Assembly: GCF_015751765.1 (NCBI RefSeq)
Contig: NZ_JADOTX010000001.1
Location: 2,852,001-2,916,000 of the forward strand
Reading direction: 5' to 3'
DNA length: 64,000 nucleotides
From: Micromonospora ureilytica
Lineage (GTDB): Bacteria > Actinomycetota > Actinomycetes > Mycobacteriales > Micromonosporaceae
In this document: one piece after another, positions 35,852 to 44,526 of the stretch
Layout: each line of letters begins with the position of its first letter
Position numbering within the stretch: the stretch's first letter is position 1
Notes under the pieces: model-generated
What the model was told of the DNA's origin: nothing
The model's database searches: none
The model's input: only the letters and a program-made list of their open reading frames with translations
Position numbers and translations under genes: made by a program

Positions 35852-35945
35852 CTTTACTGAGATGCCGCGCCGGGACTCGTCGCACACGTGGGCGAGCTGG
35901 CATCCTCAGGTGATCGCCATCGAGGGCGGACCCTCATGGCCTCAT

Positions 35946-36896
35946 TCAGGCATGACCCTCGACCAGGGTGGCGAAGCCGTCGAGATGGCGTGCGAGACCG
36001 TACTCGAACAGTCCGTTGAGGTCCGAGGCCGTCTCCGTCGGGATGGTCGCCAGCAGTGGAAACTTTCCGCTGTCGAGCGTCTGGTTGGCTCGCTTCTGCT
36101 GTGCCAGCAACCACCCATCGAGCGTGACACCAGTTTCCTGCTCCGATTCGATCTCGGCCGCCATGGACAGCGCGACGGTGGCGACCAGTCCGTGGAGCGT
36201 GAGCGCCTCACGGATCCGTGTCGTCAGGGGCAGCTCGAGCCCGTCGAGCGCGCGCAGGATCCACTCGGTGTGCGCCATCATGTTGGGCACGAGCGCCGGA
36301 CGGGTGAACGAGACGGCTCTGGGCAGCCAGAGGTGTCGCCGGCACAGTTCCCACTGTTGGTGGGCGACGAGTTCGAGCTTCGCCCGCCACCCGGGCGGTC
36401 CTGGGTCGGGTAGTTCGGATTCGCCGAAGACCTCGTCGGCCATCTGCGTCACCAGCTCATCCTTGTTCGCCACATGCCGGTAGAGCGACATCGGGCCGAC
36501 GCCGAGGTCGACGGCGAGACGTCGCATCGACACCGCATCGAGTCCTTCGACGTCGGCGATCGCGATGGCAGCGCGCAGAACGTGCATCCGGCCCAGTGGC
36601 TGCCTGAACGCGCCGGCCTGCCGCGGCCGCTGCGACGTGGCCGGGCTGACCGAGTGCCTTCGGCGGATGTGGCTGCTGACCACCGTGCCGGAACCGACAG
36701 TCGTTTCGACCAACCCGCTGTCACGGAGAGTCGCCATCGCTCTGGTCGCGGTCGCTACCGCGACGCCCCATCGCTGGGCGATCTGCCGGACGGAGGGAAT
36801 CCGGTCCCCCGGCCGCAGATCGCCGGCCAGGATTCGGCCGCGGATCTCCTCGACAATCCGCCGGTACGGCGGATCCGGGCGCGGCGGCGAAGGCAT
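35946..36896 (-). CDS. GntR-TetR fusion transcriptional regulator
   Basis: 316 residues from ATG 36896. The N-terminal ~75 residues are a GntR-type winged helix (PPYRRIVEEIRGRILAGDLR, then PSVRQIAQRWGVAVATATRA). After a short linker comes a TetR-type unit with its own helix-turn-helix (DAVSMRRLAVDLGVGPMSLY) and a C-terminal TetR ligand domain. Known: such double-headed regulators occur in actinobacteria next to efflux genes. It is divergent from the GNAT/hydrolase/MFS operon and probably represses it. The element at 36940-36953 and its inverted copy at 35838-35851 flank the gene and are candidate operators. Confidence 0.9.
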   Translation of the reverse strand: MPSPPRPDPPYRRIVEEIRGRILAGDLRPGDRIPSVRQIAQRWGVAVATATRAMATLRDSGLVETTVGSGTVVSSHIRRRHSVSPATSQRPRQAGAFRQPLGRMHVLRAAIAIADVEGLDAVSMRRLAVDLGVGPMSLYRHVANKDELVTQMADEVFGESELPDPGPPGWRAKLELVAHQQWELCRRHLWLPRAVSFTRPALVPNMMAHTEWILRALDGLELPLTTRIREALTLHGLVATVALSMAAEIESEQETGVTLDGWLLAQQKRANQTLDSGKFPLLATIPTETASDLNGLFEYGLARHLDGFATLVEGHA

Positions 36897-36939
36897 GGCC
36901 ACCCTCCGATCTACTGGGGAAGTCGTCGTCCGGCTGAAC

Positions 36940-36953
36940 TGTACTAGGTCAAT
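36940..36953 (+). repeat. GNAT promoter element, intact-gene copy
   Basis: TGTACTAGGTCAAT, 81 bases before the GNAT start and 44 bases from the divergent regulator start. It matches the inverted copy at 35838-35851 at 13 of 14 positions. It may be the operator or part of the promoter of the efflux operon. Confidence 0.6.
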
Positions 36954-37033
36954 CTTCCTCCTGCTAGCACACTTACTCTGCCTGACCAAGCGGCACAGAC
37001 TCGATTTCATGGGCTCGGCTATACGTTGTACGC

Positions 37034-37645
37034 ATGACGACAGATACACCGTACGCAATGGTGCGGCAGGCGGATGCCACGGACCGGCAGGCGGTTTCGG
37101 ACATCCTCACCGAGGCGTTCATGGACGATCCGGTCGCCTGCTGGCTCTTCCCCGCCTCGGGTACACGCGGTCGTCTCCAGTCGCACTTCTACGACCACCT
37201 GCTGGATCGGAGCGCCGCCGAGGCATACCTGGGCGGTCATGGTGAGGCTGCCTCGGTGTGGCTGGCGTTGGCTGCCGGTCAGGCACCCGACGAGGAGCGT
37301 CCAAACGCGCCCGACGTGGACCAGAACTCCATCTTCGGCGAGAACAGCGTGCGGTTGCGGACCCTCGGGCGGGCACTGGCCGAGCGGCATCCCCGTCGTG
37401 AGCCGCACCTCTACCTGGCGTGCATGGGGGTGGTGGGCGGGCGGCAGGGCGCCGGACTCGGCTCGGCGATGTTGCGCCACAGGTTGGAGCGAGCGGACCC
37501 CAACGGGCTCGCCGCGTACCTGGAGGCGAGTTCACCGCGGAGCCGTGCCCTCTACCTGCGGCACGGCTTCGCGGACCTCGGCGAGCCGGTTCGCGTGGCG
37601 GACAGCCCGCTCCTTTGGCCGCTGTGGCGCCAACCGCGCCGTTGA
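37034..37645 (+). CDS. GNAT-family N-acetyltransferase
   Basis: 203 residues. The acetyl-CoA-binding motif is visible as VVGGRQGAGLGSAML near residue 136, with the C-terminal YLRHGFADLGEPV strand typical of the family. It transfers an acetyl group from acetyl-CoA to an unknown acceptor. It is the first gene of a plus-strand run with a hydrolase (38 bases later) and an MFS exporter, opposite the GntR-TetR regulator. This context suits small-molecule or drug resistance. Its promoter and first ~40 codons are repeated in inverted, decayed form at 35455-35851. Confidence 0.9.
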   Translation: MTTDTPYAMVRQADATDRQAVSDILTEAFMDDPVACWLFPASGTRGRLQSHFYDHLLDRSAAEAYLGGHGEAASVWLALAAGQAPDEERPNAPDVDQNSIFGENSVRLRTLGRALAERHPRREPHLYLACMGVVGGRQGAGLGSAMLRHRLERADPNGLAAYLEASSPRSRALYLRHGFADLGEPVRVADSPLLWPLWRQPRR

Positions 37646-37683
37646 CCACCCCCTCGATTTCACTACCACAAGGGAGAATCTCG

Positions 37684-38562
37684 ATGACGACGAAAGACAC
37701 CACCGGCGACCGGCGACCGGCGACGCTGATCTTCGTTCACGGCACCAACTCCTCGTCGCACCTCTGCTCGGGGCTGATCACCGAACTCACCCTGCGGGGG
37801 CACCGGTGCGTGGCCGTCGACCTTCCGGGGCACGGCGCTGAAGGGTTCTTCCCCCGCTCGTACCAGGCCCCGCAGGACCTCAAAGGGCTGGCAACCGAGC
37901 CGTCACCACTCGCCACGATCACCATCGACGACTACGTCGAGCGCGTCGTGAACGTGGTGCGCCGCGCTCGCCGCCACGGGCCCGTGATCCTGGCCGGCGC
38001 CAGTCAGGGCGGCGTCACCGTGAGCAGGGTCGGCAACGCCATCCCGGAACTGCTCGACCGGGTCGTCTACCTGGCCGCGTACTGCTGCGTCGACCTGCCT
38101 AACGTGGCCGCTTACCTTGCCACGCCAGAGAACAGCGACAGCCTGCTCCCCCTGGTGACCCAGGCAGTGGTCGCCGATCCGGCGATTCTTGGGGTGGCCC
38201 GGATCAACTGGCGCTCGGCCGACCCGTCGGTGTTCGACGGCATCAAGCAGTGCCTCGCCGGCGACTTCACCGACGAGGCGGTGAGCCGGCTGCTCAACAC
38301 CCTTGAACCTGACGAGCCCGTCAGCATCCCCCTGGCCGACGCCCGCGGCGAAGCGGGCACCTGGGGCCGGATTCCCCGGACGTACGTGCGCTTCACCCGC
38401 GACCGGCTGATCCCGGCTGCGCTACAGGACCGGTTCATCACCGAGGCCGACCGCCTCACCCCGGACAACCCGACCGACGTACGAAGCGTCGCGGCCCCCC
38501 ACGTCGGCCCGTTCGACCGACCCGAACTGGTGGAGATCCTCGCCGAACTCGTCAGCCGCTGA
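37684..38562 (+). CDS. Alpha/beta-fold hydrolase (esterase-like)
   Basis: 292 residues from ATG 37684, with AGGGAGA 6 bases upstream. Features: LIFVHGTNSS (residues 15-24), VDLPGHGAEG, nucleophile elbow GASQGG with Ser107, and a late His in APHVGPFDRP. This layout resembles the plant methylesterase/hydroxynitrile-lyase-like group found in actinobacteria (Abhydrolase_6). Substrate unknown. It lies between the acetyltransferase and the MFS exporter. Confidence 0.9.
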   Translation: MTTKDTTGDRRPATLIFVHGTNSSSHLCSGLITELTLRGHRCVAVDLPGHGAEGFFPRSYQAPQDLKGLATEPSPLATITIDDYVERVVNVVRRARRHGPVILAGASQGGVTVSRVGNAIPELLDRVVYLAAYCCVDLPNVAAYLATPENSDSLLPLVTQAVVADPAILGVARINWRSADPSVFDGIKQCLAGDFTDEAVSRLLNTLEPDEPVSIPLADARGEAGTWGRIPRTYVRFTRDRLIPAALQDRFITEADRLTPDNPTDVRSVAAPHVGPFDRPELVEILAELVSR

Positions 38563-38737
38563 TCAGACACACAACGACCGCTGTGTGCGGCGTGAGCTTT
38601 GCCCGGCCCGGTCGGACAAACGGTGGTGAACGGCATCACGCGGCTGCGAATACAGATGTTGACCTCTACAGCGGTTCAACTTTTACCGTCATCGACAAGC
38701 GAGTCAGTCGCCTGCGACCCACGAGACAGGGGAAATT

Positions 38738-40354
38738 ATGACTACGATCGCCGCGCCTCGCGCGGGCCGGAGAGAGTGGGTCGGGCTGGCGGTGCTGGCC
38801 ATGCCCACGCTGCTCATCGCGATGGACATGACCGTTCTGCACCTGGCGGTTCCCTCGCTGACCGCGTCCTTGCGGCCGAGCACCACGCAACTGCTGTGGA
38901 TAATGGACATCTACGGGTTCCTGGTCGCCGGCCTCCTCATCACCATGGGAACGCTCGGTGACCGGATCGGGCGGCGCAAGCTGCTGCTGAGCGGCGCCGC
39001 CGCCTTCGGTGCCGCCTCAGTACTCGCCGCGCTTTCCACCAGCGCCGAGATGCTGCTCGTGACCAGGGCGCTGCTCGGCGTCGCGGGTGCGACGCTGATG
39101 CCCTCCACGCTGTCCCTGATCCGCACCATGTTCCATGACGCGGCCCAACGGACCGTCGCCATCAGTGTCTGGATGACCTGCTTCGCGGTCGGCGGCGCCC
39201 TCGGCCCGCTGCTTGGCGGATTCCTCCTCAACTACTTCTGGTGGGGCTCGGCGTTCCTGATCGGCGTCCCCGTCATGGTGGTCCTACTTGTACTCGGTCC
39301 GGTGCTGTTGCCCGAGCACCGTGACGAGAAGGCGGGCAAGCTGGATCTGGGCAGCGCCGTGCTGTCGCTGGTAGCCGTGCTGTCCGTTGTCTACGGCCTC
39401 AAGCTGGTCGTCGCGGACGGCATGGGGCTGCTGCCGGTCAGCTTCACGGGGCTGGGTTTGGCCGTCGGGGTCGCCTTCGTCCACCGACAGCGGACGCTCG
39501 CCGACCCGCTGCTCGACCTCAAGCTGTTCCGTGAGCGCACCTTCAGCGCATCGGTGGCTCTGCTCACCGTCGGCATCCTGGTGATGGCCGGCTCACAGCT
39601 CTTCACACTGCAGTACCTCCAGCTCGTACACGGACTCTCCCCGCTGGTCGCCGGCCTCTGGTCGCTGCCCAACGCGGCTGGCCTGATGGCCGGCGCCATG
39701 ACAGCCCCGGCTCTCGCGGCGAAGATCCGCCCCGGCTTCGTCATCGCGGGCGGCCTGGTCGTCGCGGCCCTCGGACTGGGAATGCTCACGTTGGTCAGCG
39801 CGACAGCAGGGCTGGGCATCCTGGTCACGGCGTCCGCGATCATGGGTGCGGGTCTGGGACCGATGGCGGCGCTGAGCACCGACCTGATCGTCGGTGCGGC
39901 TCCGCCCGAGCGCGCCGGTGCGGCCTCGGCCATCTCCGAGACGGGCACCGAACTGGGCGCCGGTCTGGGCATCGCGGTCCTCGGCAGCATCGGTTTCGGC
40001 GTCTACCGCAGCCAGATCGCGGACACCATGCCGCCCGGCGTCGACTCCGAAGCAGCGCACGAGTCGCTCGGTGGTGCGGTGGCGGTTGCCCAGGACCTCC
40101 CCGGCAAGGCTGGTGACGAACTGCTCGCCGTCGCCCGCGAGGCGTTCACCCACGGGCTACATGTCACAGCCGTCGTCGGCGCCGTCGTCGCGCTTGTCCT
40201 GGCACTGCTGGCTATGGTGCTGTTGCGCGGCGTCAAGCCGGACACCAGCGGTCACGACCCGGCCGCGGATAGCGCCCCGCAGGCCGGGACCCCGGACGGC
40301 GCGGCCACGACGGAGACCGCGGCGACCGCCGAAGCGGCGGTGTCACCACGATGA
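38738..40354 (+). CDS. MFS drug exporter, DHA2 (14-helix) type
   Basis: 538 residues with about 14 membrane segments. Motif A is GDRIGRRKLLLSG near residue 75; the DHA2-type motif C region reads GGALGPLLGGFLL near 155; the first helix contains AMDMTVLHLAVP, typical of the QacA/EmrB group. The Ala/Thr-rich C-terminal tail is cytoplasmic. It is expected to export toxic organic compounds using the proton gradient. It closes the operon controlled by the GntR-TetR regulator. Confidence 0.93.
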   Translation: MTTIAAPRAGRREWVGLAVLAMPTLLIAMDMTVLHLAVPSLTASLRPSTTQLLWIMDIYGFLVAGLLITMGTLGDRIGRRKLLLSGAAAFGAASVLAALSTSAEMLLVTRALLGVAGATLMPSTLSLIRTMFHDAAQRTVAISVWMTCFAVGGALGPLLGGFLLNYFWWGSAFLIGVPVMVVLLVLGPVLLPEHRDEKAGKLDLGSAVLSLVAVLSVVYGLKLVVADGMGLLPVSFTGLGLAVGVAFVHRQRTLADPLLDLKLFRERTFSASVALLTVGILVMAGSQLFTLQYLQLVHGLSPLVAGLWSLPNAAGLMAGAMTAPALAAKIRPGFVIAGGLVVAALGLGMLTLVSATAGLGILVTASAIMGAGLGPMAALSTDLIVGAAPPERAGAASAISETGTELGAGLGIAVLGSIGFGVYRSQIADTMPPGVDSEAAHESLGGAVAVAQDLPGKAGDELLAVAREAFTHGLHVTAVVGAVVALVLALLAMVLLRGVKPDTSGHDPAADSAPQAGTPDGAATTETAATAEAAVSPR

Positions 40355-40541
40355 CCGTCACCTGCGCAGGCCGGCTACTCACCGGCTCCGCAAGCCAAGA
40401 TCATTACGCGCCCTCTGCAGGCGCTGCGGATGTCAGAAGACGGCCGGAGGCCGCCCGACGCCGGCAGCCGTCGACCGGCTTCGCTGTACACATGGCTGCA
40501 CGGCGGCGCTGCCACCGAGGCGGCTGGAGCATCATTGACGG

Positions 40542-41000
40542 ATGAGCGACCCCAAGATGCAGGTGCGAGCACGGGTGCGGCACGAGCCTGACCGCTCGTA
40601 CACCGTCATGGTCGAGGGTCCGGACGGCGAGGTGGAGGTGGGCCGCACGGGTAGGACAGCGGATCTCTGGGCACTGGCCCAGGCCGGCGCGGCTCGTCTG
40701 TTCGGTGAAAGCCTTGGCGCGGACAACCTCACTCTGCACGTCCCGCAGCCGCCCTACGGCCAGGACGGGCAGTGGGTTCGCATCATCACCGTGGAGAACA
40801 CGGATGACCCCTGGGAGAGCGCCGACATCGGCGTCCTGGCGCAGGCGCACTGGTTCGGCCACGAAGGCGCCTGGTTCGTGACAGTCACCGGTACGGGTAC
40901 CAGCATCGTTCCGAGCGAGCACCTGGACTTCGAACCGGTTGTCACGGATGAACAGGTAGCGGCGTTCCACACCTACATCGCCGCGGCGGCCGCAGGCTGA
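40542..41000 (+). CDS. Conserved-looking hypothetical protein
   Basis: 152 residues, MSDPKMQVRARVRHEPDRSY onward, acidic and soluble, with no signal peptide or membrane helix. The first ~70 residues look like a small beta-sheet unit (TVMVEGPDGEVEVGRTGRTA), the rest alpha/beta. I recognise no family. Codon use and third-position GC are normal for the window, which supports a real gene. It stands alone, followed by the convergent TetR-type gene. Confidence 0.75.
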   Translation: MSDPKMQVRARVRHEPDRSYTVMVEGPDGEVEVGRTGRTADLWALAQAGAARLFGESLGADNLTLHVPQPPYGQDGQWVRIITVENTDDPWESADIGVLAQAHWFGHEGAWFVTVTGTGTSIVPSEHLDFEPVVTDEQVAAFHTYIAAAAAG

Positions 41001-41054
41001 GGCCGTGCCGGGATCACCGCGCCGGGCTGGAGGACGATCGTGACGTCCGTCCGG

Positions 41055-41693
41055 TTAGCCGGGGTCGGCGCAGAGTTGGGAGGTCAAGGCGGTGCGGGCC
41101 CACTCTTCCCACGTGTCCGGTGACCAGCCGCGGTCGCGGACGAAGATCAGGTAGAGCTGTGGGCTGAGTAGGCCGAACAGCAGGTCCGCCGCCATGTCGA
41201 TGGAGAGGCCGGGACGGGTGTCGGGCTTGCCGGCCAGGGCTTCGGCCGCTGCGTACTGCACTGTGTAACGCGGGTCGGGGCCATCTGGCCACTGTGCGGC
41301 GATCTCAGGGTCGGTGGCTGCGGCAGCCGCGATCAGCGGCATGATCGGGGCGACCCGGCCCAGGATCTCGCGGGTGCCGTGGACGTGCGCGCGCAGTTGC
41401 CCGGCTGCGGTGGGCTCGGCGCACGCGGCGCGAAACCACTCACGATCCATGGTGGCCACCGGCTCAGTGTCCCCGGCGATGGACGTGTCGACGACGTCCT
41501 TGAACAGCGTGCGCTTGTTGCGGAAGACGAAGTAGACCGTCTGGACGGCCACGCCCGCTCGGTCCGCGACCTCCTGCAGGCTCGTCGCCCCGTAACCCTG
41601 CGCGACGAACAGCTCGCGAGCCGCCTCGACGACCTTTTCGCGGGTGCGGCGTGAGCGCTCGGCTCGCTTGTCCGGCCGCTTGACCTTGTCCAT
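41055..41693 (-). CDS. TetR-family regulator of the divergent methyltransferase
   Basis: 212 residues. The N-terminal TetR helix-turn-helix is clear (ATSLQEVADRAGVAVQTVYF within the first 55 residues). The C-terminal domain is a typical helical ligand pocket. It is divergent from the methyltransferase gene, and a perfect 7-1-7 palindrome lies between them (41723-41737), so it probably represses both itself and the methyltransferase. Confidence 0.92.
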   Translation of the reverse strand: MDKVKRPDKRAERSRRTREKVVEAARELFVAQGYGATSLQEVADRAGVAVQTVYFVFRNKRTLFKDVVDTSIAGDTEPVATMDREWFRAACAEPTAAGQLRAHVHGTREILGRVAPIMPLIAAAAATDPEIAAQWPDGPDPRYTVQYAAAEALAGKPDTRPGLSIDMAADLLFGLLSPQLYLIFVRDRGWSPDTWEEWARTALTSQLCADPG

Positions 41694-41722
41694 ATTGCGA
41701 GCCTATCTTTAGAGCACGTCAC

Positions 41723-41737
41723 TAGAGTTCAACTCTA
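41723..41737. promoter_or_regulatory. TetR-type operator
   Basis: TAGAGTT-C-AACTCTA is a perfect palindrome midway between the divergent TetR-type (start 41693) and methyltransferase (start 41755) genes. It is 13 bp from the methyltransferase start side and covers the ribosome-site region, fitting repression of both genes. Confidence 0.7.
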
Positions 41738-41754
41738 TATTCTTGGAGGGCGTT

Positions 41755-42423
41755 ATGGACCAGCCCAACGCCACTCAGAAGCTGGAAACGGATCCGGCTT
41801 CATCGCAGCGGGGCCCAGAGGAGGAGGCCGTCCACCGCGCACTGGAGGGCTACTACCGCACCGGCAAGCCACCGTGGGACACCGGCGTGACGCCGCCCGA
41901 GCTGGTCGACCTGGTAGAGGGGCGCAGGGCGCTGCCACCCGGCCGCGCCCTCGAACTCGGCTGCGGCACGGGGACCAACGCCACCTACCTCGCACGGCAC
42001 GGCTGGGAGGTGGCGGCCGTCGACCTGATCGACCGCGCCGTCGACCAGGCCAGAGAGAAGGCCGCGGCGGCGGGAGTGGCGGTACGGCTGCTGCACGGAG
42101 ACGCCACCCGACTCGACGAACTGGACGTGCCAGGCCCCTTCGACCTGTTCTTCGACCTGAGCTGCTACTGCGGGGTCCCGCTGCACCGCCGCGACGCCTA
42201 CGCCGCCGGACTTACCGACCGCGCCGCTCCCGGAGCACTTTTGCTGATGTTCGGGTACGGCCCCGAGCCGCTCGGCAATCCGATCCCCGAGGTCACGTCG
42301 TGGGCGGCGGGCGTCACAGCCGACGAGCTCCGCGCCAGGTTCCCGGGCTGGGAACTAATCGACGTCACACCGGGCACCAACTCGGTGCCGACCTTCTGGT
42401 TCACGCTGCGCCGCGACGCCTAG
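41755..42423 (+). CDS. Class I SAM-dependent methyltransferase
   Basis: 222 residues from ATG 41755, with TTGGAGGG just upstream. Motif I is ALELGCGTGTNATYLA near residue 64, followed by VAAVDLIDRAVDQARE and LHGDATRLDEL. The early HRALEGYYRTGKPPWDTGVT resembles the TehB/thiopurine methyltransferase-like group, which detoxifies small thiols or metalloids (family knowledge). Regulation by the divergent TetR protein supports a detoxification role. Confidence 0.88.
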   Translation: MDQPNATQKLETDPASSQRGPEEEAVHRALEGYYRTGKPPWDTGVTPPELVDLVEGRRALPPGRALELGCGTGTNATYLARHGWEVAAVDLIDRAVDQAREKAAAAGVAVRLLHGDATRLDELDVPGPFDLFFDLSCYCGVPLHRRDAYAAGLTDRAAPGALLLMFGYGPEPLGNPIPEVTSWAAGVTADELRARFPGWELIDVTPGTNSVPTFWFTLRRDA

Positions 42424-42696
42424 CAATCTCCGGTCGCGGGCATCTGTAGGTTCGCGGCAGGTTTCACACCGCCCGCCAAGTCGGCCTTGGGCGGCGTAGT
42501 GGTCGACGTGCCGGGTGATGATCCTGATCGCCGCTCGTAGTCCAGGTGACGTTGAGCCTGCATCGGTCGCGGTGAGTACCGCCGACTCACCAGCCGGTCC
42601 GGCGATCTCACCGGCGCAGAACCCGAGACGCATCGAGGCATGTGGCTGTCCGAGGGATGTAACTCCGAATTAGCAGGTAGGATTACTCGGATACTT

Positions 42697-43683
42697 TCAG
42701 AGGCGGAAGATCCGAACTATCAACCCGGTGTCGTGCATCGTGTGTGGCGCGAAGGCGTGGTACGCCCATGCGTGCACCCAGGCGTTGCCGGTCCGTACGG
42801 TGAGCCAGGTTTTGAACGCGCCGGGCAGCGTGTAGATGAGAAGCACGAACAGGATCGTCAGCGTGGCCTCGCGCGGCGACCCGAACCCGCCCCAGCCCTC
42901 GAACACGTGCAGTGCCGCGTACGTCAGGCCGCCGAGAACAATGGTCGCGGTGGTGGAGCCGGTCAGACGGGCGTATCGGGGGACGAGGATGCTCTGCACG
43001 AAGATGACTGTGGGCAGCACCGTGCCAGCGAAGTACAGCAGGAATGTCAGTGGCACTCCGGCGGCGAGCTGACCCGGCGCCAGGCCGGCGAACGCGTGGC
43101 CGAGCACCACCCATTGCGCGAGCGATTCGAGGACCAGCACGGCGAGGATGAGGATGGCATCGCGGCGCCGATCCGCCGAGCGCAGACACATCTGGTGGGC
43201 GCTGTAACGCCGCCGGAACCACAGGAGTGGCAACAGCGCGTAGACCACAACGTTGTACGTGGCCCAGCCGAGCGCCTCGGCGGGCCCGACCGGATCGGTG
43301 GCACCGACGAGCGTACCGGCCAGGTGGAAGCCGATCGGGTGCCAGCCGAGCACTCGGCCGATGAGCAGGCCGCCGAGTTGGGCGAGGACGCCGTACGCCA
43401 GGACGAGTCCTGTTTCACGGCGAGCGGTCGGGAGCGTCGGTGCGCGCTCGGCGATCATCGGTGCGGGTCGACCGCGGGTGAGCGCGTATGCGATGGCGGC
43501 GAGCAGTACCAACTCGACGAGGGTGGCCTGAGCGGCGATCACCTGGCCGGGCCCGGATGGCGGGTCGTGCTGCGCCGGCCAGTCGAAGGGGGCGTCGCCG
43601 GGCGCGAGGAGCAGTACCGCGCCGTTGAGGGCGATCCAGCCGACCACCGCTGCCGTGAGCCAGGCGCATTCTCGACGTGACAC
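42697..43683 (-). CDS. CPBP-like intramembrane protein, catalytic Glu pair missing
   Basis: 328 residues from GTG 43683, with about eight membrane segments. The C-terminal part has the layout of CPBP (Abi-type) intramembrane metalloproteases: a VLPTVIFVQSILVPRYAR block, GGLTYAALHVFEG and finally HAWAYHAFAPH. The usual EExxxR of motif 1 appears as QSxxxPR, so the catalytic Glu pair is absent while the later His are kept. It may be a non-proteolytic relative. It is divergent from a TetR-type gene, with paired operators between them. Confidence 0.75.
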   Translation of the reverse strand: MSRRECAWLTAAVVGWIALNGAVLLLAPGDAPFDWPAQHDPPSGPGQVIAAQATLVELVLLAAIAYALTRGRPAPMIAERAPTLPTARRETGLVLAYGVLAQLGGLLIGRVLGWHPIGFHLAGTLVGATDPVGPAEALGWATYNVVVYALLPLLWFRRRYSAHQMCLRSADRRRDAILILAVLVLESLAQWVVLGHAFAGLAPGQLAAGVPLTFLLYFAGTVLPTVIFVQSILVPRYARLTGSTTATIVLGGLTYAALHVFEGWGGFGSPREATLTILFVLLIYTLPGAFKTWLTVRTGNAWVHAWAYHAFAPHTMHDTGLIVRIFRL

Positions 43684-43700
43684 AGGCGCTCCCGCTTATC

Positions 43701-43744
43701 TAGCACAGTCGTGTTAGCAACAAGAAGATAGCACGACTGTGTTA
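43701..43744. promoter_or_regulatory. Inverted pair of 16-bp operator sites
   Basis: TAGCACAGTCGTGTTA (43701-43716) and TAGCACGACTGTGTTA (43729-43744) are near-exact reverse complements (14 of 16 bases). They lie between the divergent CPBP-like and TetR-type genes and would bind two repressor dimers. The second site ends 6 bases before the GTG of the TetR-type gene, leaving no room for a ribosome site. Confidence 0.7.
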
Positions 43745-43750
43745 TAAAGA

Positions 43751-44362
43751 GTGGTGCCGAAGCTGGTGGATGCGCAGACCCGACGGACCGAGCTCGCCGA
43801 AGCGGTCTGGCGGATCGTGATGCGCGACGGGCTGGAGCAGGCATCGGTGCGAAACGTGGCACGCGAGGCCGGCCTGTCCATGGGTTCGTTGCGCCATTTC
43901 TTCACCACCCAGTCCGAACTCCTCGGGTTCGCCCTACGGTTGGTGGGAGAACGGATCGAGGAGCGGATCCGAGCCGTGGACACCACGGGCGACCAGCGTG
44001 CGGTGGTCCGATCGATGATCGACGAGATGCTGCCGCTGGACCGGCCACGGCGCGGCGAGTGCGAGGTGTGGCTCGCCTTCACGGCACGCGCCGTCGTAGA
44101 ACCGACCATGGCCGACCTGCGCAAGGAAATCGACAAGAGCCTCGCCGACGCCTTCACCACCATGATCCGGCGACTGGCCGACGCCGGTGCGCTCCGGCCC
44201 GGGCTCGATCAGAAGGTCGAGGCAGAACGTCTCTACGCCCTCGTCGACGGCGTGATCCTGCACGCCCTCCTGCGCCCCGGCCGGACCTCGAACGCAACCG
44301 CCAAGGCCACCGTCGGCGCACACCTCGACGAGATCGCGCCAGCCGCCACGAACGAACGCTGA
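43751..44362 (+). CDS. TetR-family transcriptional regulator
   Basis: 203 residues from GTG 43751. The helix-turn-helix is clear (ASVRNVAREAGLSMGSLRHF). The C-terminal part matches the BetI-like ligand domain (RPRRGECEVWLAFTARAVVE). No ribosome site fits between the operator pair and the start, so the message may be leaderless or start at GTG 43754. It is expected to repress itself and the divergent CPBP-like gene. Confidence 0.9.
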   Translation: MVPKLVDAQTRRTELAEAVWRIVMRDGLEQASVRNVAREAGLSMGSLRHFFTTQSELLGFALRLVGERIEERIRAVDTTGDQRAVVRSMIDEMLPLDRPRRGECEVWLAFTARAVVEPTMADLRKEIDKSLADAFTTMIRRLADAGALRPGLDQKVEAERLYALVDGVILHALLRPGRTSNATAKATVGAHLDEIAPAATNER

Positions 44363-44526
44363 TCAGGCGTACGGCGGCGGCGGATCACCCGGACCACGAA
44401 GCCACCGAGGACATCCTTCGCTGGCATAGGCGATTCCGCGACCCCGTCTGCTCGTGGGCTGAGCGAATCTCCTCGTTGGCATTCCTGGGCGAGAGATAGC
44501 AAAGCCGAAGATCGTTGCAGAGACGG

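Noticed and set aside
42640..43680. A 346-codon plus-strand frame opposite the CPBP-like gene
   Set aside because: It is Gln/Glu/Gly-rich with no recognisable motif; the minus frame has regular membrane helices.
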